From an uncultured Bacillota bacterium (GTDB lineage Bacteria > Bacillota_I > Bacilli_A > Izemoplasmatales > UBA1188), in contig CALCVH010000123.1 of NCBI GenBank assembly GCA_937907585.1, positions 1-38,645 of the forward strand: DNA of 38,645 nt. The letters are read 5' to 3'. Position numbers and translations under genes: made by a program. The first letter of the stretch is position 1, and each line of letters opens with the position of its first letter. This document shows positions 15,729 through 24,400 of this stretch, piece after piece. The notes beneath the pieces are model-generated. The model was given only the letters and a program-made list of their open reading frames with translations. It made no database searches and was not told the origin of the DNA.

Positions 15729-16878
15729 TTAATCCTTTCGAATATATTGGTTCAACTGATAATGATCCATCATTTTTTAAAGATATTAATGTACCTCCAA
15801 GTAAATTCTTGTCGTGTGAATCATATGTTCCTGTTTTAACACCATAAGTTAATCTTATTCCTTTATATTCTACACTACAGCTATTTTCATGATTATGGCC
15901 AAAGAATACGCCTTCACATCCAATATTCTTTAGTAGATTAAAGAAAACGTAATCACCATCTATAAAACTTGGATCTTCATTGATTGTTCCATAATCTCCA
16001 TTATCAGATTCTATATTCACAACTTTAAATTTACTAGAAGAGCCATCTGAACTATAAAAATCATTTTTAATACTTGTATATCCATACGCTTGTAAAGCAT
16101 CACCTAACGCTCTTAAAGCGTAATGTTCAAACACAAGAGACTTAGGGCTAACACCATCATTAGCTTTTTTAATTCTATTCGCAGTATTTTTAATCCAGTT
16201 TAATTGCCCATCATATATACCAGCTTTTGAATATACTCTTTCTTCTTTAGATGAATTAACACATCCATGTCCATCAAGCATATATATGACTTCTCTCAAT
16301 TTATTATTAACAGTAATACCTATTGTAAAATTTCCATTGCCTTCAGCTTCATCACTACCTCTTTTAAACATACAATATTCAGATTTTTCATATTGTTCAT
16401 TCTGCCAGGTAGCGCCAAGAATTGTTTCATTATCATGGTTTCCATAACATAATGTCCAAGGTATTTTATATGAATCAATATGTTCGATTAATAACTCTAA
16501 TGAAGTTCCTGAATCATCAAATTCACCATATACGTTATCGCCAGTTAAAACAATTAAATCAGGATTAGTTTTACTAACTACATCGTCCATATAATTAAAT
16601 AAAAGCGAATCAACATTATCTATTTTCCATAATGTCTTCATTCCATCAGATATTCTATTTTCAGTTCTTCTTTGATCAGCATCTATTATTTGAGTATCTG
16701 TTAATTGTAATATTTTAATATCTCTATTTTCATCAATATTTAATACATAGTCAACTACATCTTCGATTTTTTCATTTTCTATAATAGCTGTAGTATCGTT
16801 TGAAGTTAAAGTAGTTTTATTACAGCCAAGAGTAAATAAAACTAGTAATAAAGAAATAGCTAACAATGTTTTTTTCAT
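15721..16878 (-). CDS. Lipoprotein metallophosphoesterase (DxQ type), copy 2
   Basis: 385 residues, lipobox FTLGC (Cys19). Motif order is LTDTQIID, LTGDNVYGEFDDSGTS, CYGNHDNE, then FEHYAL with the histidine ligand, and FFGHNHEN. As in the next gene the first motif is D-x-Q. The two share long identical blocks such as LTGDNVYGEFDDSGTSLE, which points to a tandem duplication. An extra segment around 195-260 differs between them, so they may act on different substrates. AAGGAGAG precedes the ATG, which overlaps the stop of the surface-protein gene by 4 bases. Confidence 0.88.
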   Translation of the reverse strand: MKKTLLAISLLLVLFTLGCNKTTLTSNDTTAIIENEKIEDVVDYVLNIDENRDIKILQLTDTQIIDADQRRTENRISDGMKTLWKIDNVDSLLFNYMDDVVSKTNPDLIVLTGDNVYGEFDDSGTSLELLIEHIDSYKIPWTLCYGNHDNETILGATWQNEQYEKSEYCMFKRGSDEAEGNGNFTIGITVNNKLREVIYMLDGHGCVNSSKEERVYSKAGIYDGQLNWIKNTANRIKKANDGVSPKSLVFEHYALRALGDALQAYGYTSIKNDFYSSDGSSSKFKVVNIESDNGDYGTINEDPSFIDGDYVFFNLLKNIGCEGVFFGHNHENSCSVEYKGIRLTYGVKTGTYDSHDKNLLGGTLISLKNDGSLSVEPIYSKGLNE

Positions 16879-17900
16879 TTTTTTCTCTCCTTAAGCACCA
16901 ATAAAACAAATGATAATCCTAATAATGGAAGTATTGAGATTACTGATACTAATGATTTACATCCTTTTTTAGTATCAGTATTATTTGTTTTTTCTGTTTG
17001 TTTATCATTATTTATTATATCATCATCTGTAGTTTTATTCTCAGTTGTTGTGGTATCAGGAATAGTTGGATCATCGTTTTCAATTGGGTCTGGTGCAGTT
17101 TCATCATGATTGATTAAGTTAAAATCATCCATCATTAAATCACAAACACACACATTAAAACTTAAATATCCAAAAGTATTAATTGCTTTTTTATCATATG
17201 TAAAATCGCTAACTAGTTTCCCAGAAGCGTACATTTTATAATTTGTATCTTGAACATCGATTTTGTATTCAACCCAACCATTATTTTCTTCGCTTACATT
17301 ATATGATTCAAACACATTATATGTAGCGTTCTTCCCATAATCAGAAATAGTTTCTGGTGTTAAATCTAATTGAGTTAGAGGCATATATCTATATGTTGCA
17401 GGGAAATATGGTTTTCCTTCCGATGGTTTATAACATCTATATGTTAGTAACATTCCATTAGTTCCATTGTATCTAGCGTCTATTTCTTTTCTACAATTTA
17501 TTCCAAACCAACCACCAACTTCTTCTTTACAATCTAATACTTTTACTTTAAACGTTACACTAAAGTTCTTATATCTAGATGCTTTAGCGGCGCTTATAAA
17601 GAAGAATGATCCATCGTTTTCTATATTAGTCACTCTTAATACTTTATTACTCTTTGTTTCATCTTCATATTCTATCCAAGAAACATCTAACTGTTGAGTG
17701 CCATCTGATTCACCAGTATAGTAATCATTTGACCAATTATCTCTAAATGATAATATTTCTTCAGTTTTTCCTAAATCATAAGATTCAAAATCTTCATTAA
17801 AATTAGGAAGGGGATCACCCGATCCTTCTGCGTGTACATTAAATGATAATAAAGTAAATAGAGATACGAAAATAAATAATGAAATGATTAATTTCTTCAT
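16875..17900 (-). CDS. Surface protein with LamG-like domain and KKGCK C-terminal anchor
   Basis: 341 residues. A signal peptide (1-24, cleaved near VHA-EG) is followed by a beta-sandwich domain (about 32-260) of concanavalin/LamG type: NEDFESYDLGK at the start and MMDDFNLIN at the end, as in DUF1080-like glycan-binding domains. A Thr/Asp/Asn-rich linker (262-308) leads to a C-terminal tail. That tail consists of KKGCKS, a hydrophobic helix and the ERKK end. The tail is the same type as in the 1561-residue protein of this operon and looks like a sorting or anchor signal. A role in binding the glycan at the cell surface is inferred. GGAGG lies 4 bases before the ATG. Confidence 0.75.
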   Translation of the reverse strand: MKKLIISLFIFVSLFTLLSFNVHAEGSGDPLPNFNEDFESYDLGKTEEILSFRDNWSNDYYTGESDGTQQLDVSWIEYEDETKSNKVLRVTNIENDGSFFFISAAKASRYKNFSVTFKVKVLDCKEEVGGWFGINCRKEIDARYNGTNGMLLTYRCYKPSEGKPYFPATYRYMPLTQLDLTPETISDYGKNATYNVFESYNVSEENNGWVEYKIDVQDTNYKMYASGKLVSDFTYDKKAINTFGYLSFNVCVCDLMMDDFNLINHDETAPDPIENDDPTIPDTTTTENKTTDDDIINNDKQTEKTNNTDTKKGCKSLVSVISILPLLGLSFVLLVLKERKK

Positions 17901-17908
17901 ATTTCCTC

Positions 17909-19375
17909 CTATTCGATAACTACTAAACAGCCATTACCTTTAGTTAATTCTATATCTAATTTATTTGTATCAAATTCATATTTGACCGCATCGATTACAT
18001 AATATCCTTTTACTTGAGCATTAAATGTTAATGTAATGTTATCATCTTCTGTAACAGAATCATTAGTTATATAATATGCATCTTTATTATCATAATCAAA
18101 ACATCCAGTTACTGTGTGTAACGCACTAACATTTGTGAGCGCTCCATAACTATCAATACTATCAATTCCTGATATATTTGATGGATGTATTCCTGTAAAG
18201 ATTAATCCTTTAGATAGTGAGCACATTAACACTTCATCAACATAAGCTATCTGTTTATTCGCTCTTTGAGCGTAATACCATAGATCAGTCTTATTTCCAT
18301 CTGTATCAACTAGACAGCCTTCAAATGTTTCATCTGGTTGAGTATAACAGAAATATTGAATTCCTTTACATCCAAATGATAATCCAGTATTTACCTGCCA
18401 TAAGATATCTTCTTCATTTGGTACTCTTCTATCTCCAGCGCCATACGCTTGGATAAAGATCCAGAAAGGAATTCCTTTATTCATAGCCTTATTTCTAATT
18501 AAAGCTAAATTATTATAATATTCATTGCTGATGGATGAATTAGATTTAAATGGGTAACTATCATATGATAATACCTGTGGATTAACAATTTCTAAAAAAT
18601 CATCAACATATTGTTCATATGAATAACCTTCACTAGGTAATTCAGTTTGATCAGATCCAGATCTATAACATTGTCTTTCTGATGCGTAGCTAGGAAATAT
18701 ATTTGTATGATAATAGAATCCAGGTATAACGCTCTTATATGCTTCTATAGTCTTATTTAATTGTTTAAACATTCTATAACCTGGTTCATCTGAAACTAAT
18801 ATTCCCGCAAATGATTCATATTGAGTGATTTCAGATAAACTAGAAGTTATCATTAGTTTATTAGACTGATTAAAATCTCCGCTCATTCTAGCAACATATG
18901 CTAATCCTAATTCATCACACGCATTTAAAGCATCTATTACATCGCTATTTGCGCTAGGTAGAATCTCATATAATGCATACGCTGTATTTAATCCACATTC
19001 TTTAAGCACTAATAAATGTTCTTTTGTAGTAAAACTTTTAGAATATACACCATCTATTTTAATAGGACATGAATTATATCCAGCTATAGGCATTACTGTA
19101 TAATCGAATTGATTTAACCAAAAACTTTGATATGTATCATATGTAACATCATCTCTAATAACATTTGTAGTAGTGACATCGTCACTTGTTTTATCAGTTT
19201 CTTTTGATTCTTTTGTTGATCCACTATTTTTTATATCGCTTGTATTATTTTGATTAGTTGATTTAGTAGTATCATTATTTTCAATTGTTAATTCACTACA
19301 TCCAGAAACAAATACTAGTATTCCTAAAACACATATAAAGCTTAGTAAAGCATTTATTATTCCTCTATTCTTCAT
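17909..19375 (-). CDS. Lipoprotein TIM-barrel glycoside hydrolase-like protein, DEP family
   Basis: 488 residues with a lipobox (FVSGC, Cys26) and a long Ser/Thr/Asn linker to about 75. The catalytic-like domain has marks shared by three genes of this locus: LVSDEPG (candidate acid/base Glu), NIFPSYAS, LSYDSYPF, FWIFIQAYG and GIQYFCY. The order beta-strand, DEP, N-x-x-P-x-Y, SYDxYP, W-x-F-x-Q and IQ-x-F-x-Y resembles clan GH-A TIM barrels, with DEP where NEP is usual. A C-terminal beta domain (about 385-488) ends in GNGCLVVIE. The CAZy family is not recognised. It overlaps the preceding cytosolic paralogue by 11 bases. Confidence 0.65.
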   Translation of the reverse strand: MKNRGIINALLSFICVLGILVFVSGCSELTIENNDTTKSTNQNNTSDIKNSGSTKESKETDKTSDDVTTTNVIRDDVTYDTYQSFWLNQFDYTVMPIAGYNSCPIKIDGVYSKSFTTKEHLLVLKECGLNTAYALYEILPSANSDVIDALNACDELGLAYVARMSGDFNQSNKLMITSSLSEITQYESFAGILVSDEPGYRMFKQLNKTIEAYKSVIPGFYYHTNIFPSYASERQCYRSGSDQTELPSEGYSYEQYVDDFLEIVNPQVLSYDSYPFKSNSSISNEYYNNLALIRNKAMNKGIPFWIFIQAYGAGDRRVPNEEDILWQVNTGLSFGCKGIQYFCYTQPDETFEGCLVDTDGNKTDLWYYAQRANKQIAYVDEVLMCSLSKGLIFTGIHPSNISGIDSIDSYGALTNVSALHTVTGCFDYDNKDAYYITNDSVTEDDNITLTFNAQVKGYYVIDAVKYEFDTNKLDIELTKGNGCLVVIE

Positions 19376-20540
19376 AGATCAAAATACTCCTTCCTTTATC
19401 AAGTGTTATCTCATTTAACTTTTCATCACTATTTAATAGTTTTATATTTAATCCATTAGCGTCTATAGAATATTTTCTTACTCCCTCAAATGAAGTATTC
19501 ATAAGTAGCCATACTCTTTTATTATTTTTAGTAAATAATCCACATAGATAATCTTGTCCATTTACTTTGATATCATTATTCTTTTTTGCTTCAGATGGAA
19601 TTAAATCACTAACATATCCATTTGAATCAACACCTAAAAATCTAGCATTTACTAATTTATCGCCTAGACTGTTAATAAATTCATTTGCGCTCTTTACCAA
19701 ATAATATCTATCAGTAAGGGTTCCATCCATATCAACTATAGCCCCTCTAAAAGATTCATATTCATTATTAATAGGACAGAAATAAGTAAAATATTGAATA
19801 CCAGTTACACCGAAACAAAGTGAAGTATTAATTAAGAAATATATTTCTTCTTCGCTTATAACTCTTATTTCATTCTTAAACGCAGTTATTTGAATAAAAT
19901 CCCATAGAGGTATTCCCCTTTTATCTGCGTACATCTTTGTTAGATATAATTCTAAGAAATAATTCTCTTTTATAACACCGTAATCACTATCAAAAGGATA
20001 GAAATCATAAGAAAACTCATTTAATTTAATCTTATCAATCTCATTTAAATATTCTATATATTCTTCTTTATTAGCCTGTCTTTCATTTTTCCATATTGCA
20101 GTTTTTAACTGATTATATGTTGCGTACATTGGTAAAAAATTGATATAACAATCAATATCTTTATATTCGCTTACTAGATTATTTAATGTTTCAAATTTAT
20201 TTATACCAGGTTCATCTGCAAGATTTAACCCTGCGAAGCTCTTTCTCTTTCTAAACTCTTTTATTAAATTATATCTAGCGTCTTTATCATAATTAATATC
20301 ATTTATTCTTGAATCATAAATATATCCAAATATATTCTGTTTTTCTAAATTATCTAAAGCATCAATAATTTCATTATCATGTGAATTCTCATATAGCGTA
20401 TGAATAAAATCAAACCCACATTCTTTAAGGTTTTTATAAGAATCTTCTGTGCTTACCTTTTGTTTTTTTAATCTATCAGTAACTGGAGAAACCCAACCAC
20501 CAATGACAATTTTCTTATTTTTTAATTCATTGAAATTCAT
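19365..20540 (-). CDS. Cytosolic TIM-barrel glycoside hydrolase-like protein, DEP family
   Basis: 391 residues without a signal peptide or lipobox, unlike its two paralogues. Shared marks: NLADEPG (about 111-117), INFLPMYAT, FSYDFYPFDSD, LWDFIQITA and GIQYFTYF, followed by a C-terminal beta domain ending in GRSILIYEE. Its position right behind the permease gene (TAATG overlap with the permease stop) and lack of export signal suggest that it finishes degradation of the imported oligosaccharide inside the cell. The substrate is unknown. AAAGG is very close to the ATG, so initiation may rely on coupling to the permease gene. Confidence 0.65.
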   Translation of the reverse strand: MNFNELKNKKIVIGGWVSPVTDRLKKQKVSTEDSYKNLKECGFDFIHTLYENSHDNEIIDALDNLEKQNIFGYIYDSRINDINYDKDARYNLIKEFRKRKSFAGLNLADEPGINKFETLNNLVSEYKDIDCYINFLPMYATYNQLKTAIWKNERQANKEEYIEYLNEIDKIKLNEFSYDFYPFDSDYGVIKENYFLELYLTKMYADKRGIPLWDFIQITAFKNEIRVISEEEIYFLINTSLCFGVTGIQYFTYFCPINNEYESFRGAIVDMDGTLTDRYYLVKSANEFINSLGDKLVNARFLGVDSNGYVSDLIPSEAKKNNDIKVNGQDYLCGLFTKNNKRVWLLMNTSFEGVRKYSIDANGLNIKLLNSDEKLNEITLDKGRSILIYEE

Positions 20541-21385
20541 TATCCTTTAATTCCTCCAATTGCGGTATTTTTCATAATAGTTTTTTGGAAAGCAGCGTAA
20601 ACAATCAAAACTGGAATGATTGTAAAAATTATAATTGCGAATAGTTGTGGGTAGTCCATTGTAGATTGAGTATTATTAGAAATTATCTGAGTACCCACGG
20701 CGAGTGTTGCGTGTTCTGGAGCGTACATATAGATAGTGAAATAATCATTCCATTGTCCAATTCCCGCTAAGATCGATACCGCTGTTATAGCAGGAATCGC
20801 CATCGGTAACATAACTCTTAAATAAGTTTGGAAATGGGATGCGCCATCTATTTCAGCCGCTTCTGCATAAGTCCAAGATAGATTCTTATAAAAGCCATAA
20901 AGCAACAAGAAATTTACACCGAATCCACCACAGTTCATAATAAATATTCCTAAATAAGTATTGATTAATCCTGAATCATTATAGAATCTATAAACTGATG
21001 AAATTGATCCGGTAGTAGGAATCATCATAACAACCAACAAGAAAGACATCAACAATTCTCTTCCTTTAAATGGATATTTAGACATAATATATGCGGCACA
21101 TGAACAGCTCATAACGTGTAAGAATGTATTGACAATAGTAAAGATTAAAGAATTTCCGAACATATCTAATATAGTTAAACCTTGAGATGTGACTTTAAAA
21201 CTATCTCTCCATTTTTCTATAGTAAATACTTCAGGAAAACCCCACATATTATGGAAAAACTCAGTTTTAGATTTAAAAGAGTTTAATAATACCCAAATAA
21301 ATGGAAATATTAATGATATTGCGTAAATAATAAATATCGCAAAGAATATCCACATTATTATTATTTCAGCTTTTGTCTTTTTCAT
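20540..21385 (-). CDS. Carbohydrate ABC transporter permease, MalG-type
   Basis: 281 residues with six predicted membrane helices (first at about 8-32). The EAA motif EAAEIDGASHFQTYLRVMLPMAIPA (about 188-212) contacts the ATPase. N-terminal PFIWVLLNSFKSKTEF is typical of carbohydrate uptake transporter 1. It pairs with the MalF-type permease at 26164 and the binding lipoprotein at 27123. No ATPase gene is in the operon, so a shared MsmX-type ATPase encoded elsewhere is expected. A hairpin with a GAAA loop lies between the stop of the large surface-protein gene and its AGGAG site. Confidence 0.93.
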   Translation of the reverse strand: MKKTKAEIIIMWIFFAIFIIYAISLIFPFIWVLLNSFKSKTEFFHNMWGFPEVFTIEKWRDSFKVTSQGLTILDMFGNSLIFTIVNTFLHVMSCSCAAYIMSKYPFKGRELLMSFLLVVMMIPTTGSISSVYRFYNDSGLINTYLGIFIMNCGGFGVNFLLLYGFYKNLSWTYAEAAEIDGASHFQTYLRVMLPMAIPAITAVSILAGIGQWNDYFTIYMYAPEHATLAVGTQIISNNTQSTMDYPQLFAIIIFTIIPVLIVYAAFQKTIMKNTAIGGIKG

Positions 21386-21400
21386 ATGAGACTCCTGTTT

Positions 21401-21430
21401 GTATGTCTGCCTGTTTCCAGGCAGACATAC
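21401..21430 (-). other. Intra-operon 13-bp hairpin with GAAA tetraloop
   Basis: On the minus strand GTATGTCTGCCTG-GAAA-CAGGCAGACATAC is perfectly paired. No T-run follows; the ribosome binding site of the permease gene comes next. It looks like an mRNA-stabilising or processing element that raises the amount of the upstream surface-protein message relative to the downstream genes. Confidence 0.7.
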
Positions 21431-21446
21431 TTAAATATAATTTATT

Positions 21447-24400
21447 CTATTCTTCTTTTCTTTTTTTAATAACTAGCACTGTACCAATTAATAGAGGAAT
21501 AGATAATAATGATAATCCAATAGAACCTTTACATCCTTTCTTCTTAGTTTCTGTAGGTTTTGTATTATCAGTAGTTGGATTTTCTGGAGAAGTTGTTGGG
21601 TTATCATCAGGTGATGTAGTTGGATTATCTGGGTTATCAGGGTTATCTGGATTAGTAGTGTCTTCAACAACGTAAGTTACGCTCTTAGAAACATTAGAAT
21701 CTAGACTAGTCTTAGAACCATCAGATATAGCTTGTACAGTTACAACATATTCACCTGGAGTAGTTTCTCTAATAGTGTATGATGTTTCAGTTTGTTTTTC
21801 TAATTGAACACCATTTAGAGTAACAACATATCCTGTAGCACCTTCTATAGCGTCCCATGAAACTGTATTATTTGTTAATGTGAGTGTTGGAGTAGCAATC
21901 TTTGTTGGAGCAACAACATCAGCTAAAACCTTATTATCATCATAATTACTTAGAATTTCTTCTCTAGTTGCGCCAGATAGAACTTCTTCATCTAAGTTAT
22001 ATAATCTGAAATTATCGATTGAGAAACATCCATTTGTATCAGTTGAAAGTGAAATATATCCATAAGAATCTTTTACAGTTCCACTAATTACTTCTACAAA
22101 TTCACCACAAGTTCCATCAACAACATTTGCACCATATAATACAGCATAATTATTGATAACAACTAATCTAAATCTTGTAGTCGCATCATAAATCTTAGGC
22201 ATTCCTTCAACAGGACTAACAGTATATGTATAATTAGTTAAGCTGCTTGTGATTGCGCCTTCAGTTCCTTCTAAAGCTTCAACTCTAGTTGCGAGAGCTT
22301 TAGTTTCAACATCTTGGGCACCATTAGCTTTATAGAATTGAACATATGATGGAGCGAAGTTTTCATTAGCGGTATACGTATCTCTAATCATGATTAATTT
22401 TCCAGTTGACCATGCGCCAAGAGCTTCTGGTTTACCGAAACATACACCTAAGCCTGAATATCCAAATGCTGCACCAGCTTCACCTAATTCTGGTCTAGAA
22501 GATACAGCTTCACTAGTGAAATCAAATTCTAAGATAAAGTCAGCATAAGTTTCTTTTGTTGCGAAATGAGTATGTAATCCAGTTGCGATGAACTTTAATT
22601 CTCCTTCATCGATATCTAATCCTTGAGATTCAGATACATCAGCGATGTATGAAGATTGATTAGATTGAATAACAAACAAATCAGAATCTAAATATGCAAC
22701 ATTGAATGGATGTTCAATATCTAATCCTGTACCAGCTCTATAAGTGTAGTTCTTTAGAACACATTCTTGAGCTAAAGAGTAAGTTGAATTGCCTTCACCA
22801 AGTTGAGTAAATGCCATATATCCCGCAACTGCGCCAAGTTCAGCATTTACTTCTACACCATTAACTGTACCAGTTACTTTAAGTTCATTATCACAAGATA
22901 AGTTGATATCAAAGAATTCTTTACCAACTAAATCTCCAAGTAATGTTTCAGTAGTTCCTGCTTCACCACTTTTTACATATCCAAAATATAATCCATCAGC
23001 TTTCTTTACAAAATATAGATATGATTGAGTATCTAATTCTTGATCTCTTGATTCAAGACCGAATGCGATAACTATCTTTTTATTATCAGCTAGTTCAGCT
23101 ATCTGCATCTGTGCTTCTAAAGTGAACGCTACTGATGCTTGTTCATCATATTTTAATTTAGATAATGATGCGATTCTATTATCTTGAGCAGGGTTAGTCG
23201 CTTTAATGTATGTAACTTTATAATAATTCTTTGTTGCGATTTCATCACTATTAGTTGGTTCATCAACAAACTTAGAATAATCGCTAAAATCAACATATGT
23301 TATATTAGTCTTAGTTTCTTCTTTAATTAATTTAGAAGATGCATTTTGAGTTTCAACTTGACTTGTTACATCAACATATTCTCCTTCTTTCGCTTCAGCG
23401 ATAGTGATGTTTCTAGTTTCTAAAGTGAATGTAACATTATTAGAATTAGCGTTCTTAGCTTCAGCACTTCTTAACGCTAAATCTGAATCAACAACAGTAC
23501 CAGTTTCGCCCTTATATACCTTTAATTCGAAATTATCGAACTTTATTGTTTCATCTGCGCCACCATTACCGATACCGAAACTGAAGTAATAATTATCTTT
23601 AGTTCCATCGTATGAATATGCATTCTTGAAATACATTGATTGTGTCCAAGTAGTCTTTGTTCCATCAACTCTATCTAAGTATCCATAATATACTCTAATA
23701 GTTCCATCTACATAGAATTCAAACTTCATAGACATGTTGCCATATGCGGTAATATGGTTATTTAAATATCCAGTAGTTAAGCCGTGAGCTACCCAAGCAC
23801 CAGCTTTAGCGAGTTCCGCATCAGCTGCGCTATACATAGCTGATGAATCAGGTCCAGCTGCGATACCAGCCATTCCTGCTTCATATAAGAACGCTTTGAA
23901 ATCTTTTCCGCTATCATCTGTAAATCCTAAACTTTCAGTTGTGAAACCATTTAGCCAGAACCAAGTTGATGCGCTAAGTTCTAATACATCGAACGATGCT
24001 TCTACCATTGTAGCGCCTTCAAGTTGAGCTTTAGTTAATCCTTTTCCGAATGCTGCATATTTTTGTGCTGCACCATTTTCAGTATTAACTAATTTATATC
24101 CTTTAGGCATTGAACATACTTTTAATTCAAAGTTGTCTACTACCATCTTTTCATCAGCGCCACCATTACCGATACCGAAACTGAAGTAATAATTATCTTT
24201 AGTTCCGCTAAATGAGTATGCGTTCTTGAAATACATTGATTGTTTCCAAGTAGTCTTTGTTCCATCAACTCTATCTAGATATCCATAATAAACTCTAATT
24301 GTTCCATCTACATAGAATTCGAACTTCATAGACATATTGCCGTATGCAGTGATATGGTTATTTAAATATCCAGTAGTTAATCCGTGAGCTACCCAAGCAC

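Noticed and set aside
21401..21430. Hairpin as a rho-independent terminator splitting the operon
   Set aside because: No T-run follows on the minus strand and no promoter is seen before the permease gene; gene order and spacing support read-through.
21373..21675. Plus-strand frame with Ser-Gly-Leu repeats
   Set aside because: It is the antisense image of the Pro/Asn/Asp linker of the giant surface protein and overlaps the GAAA hairpin.
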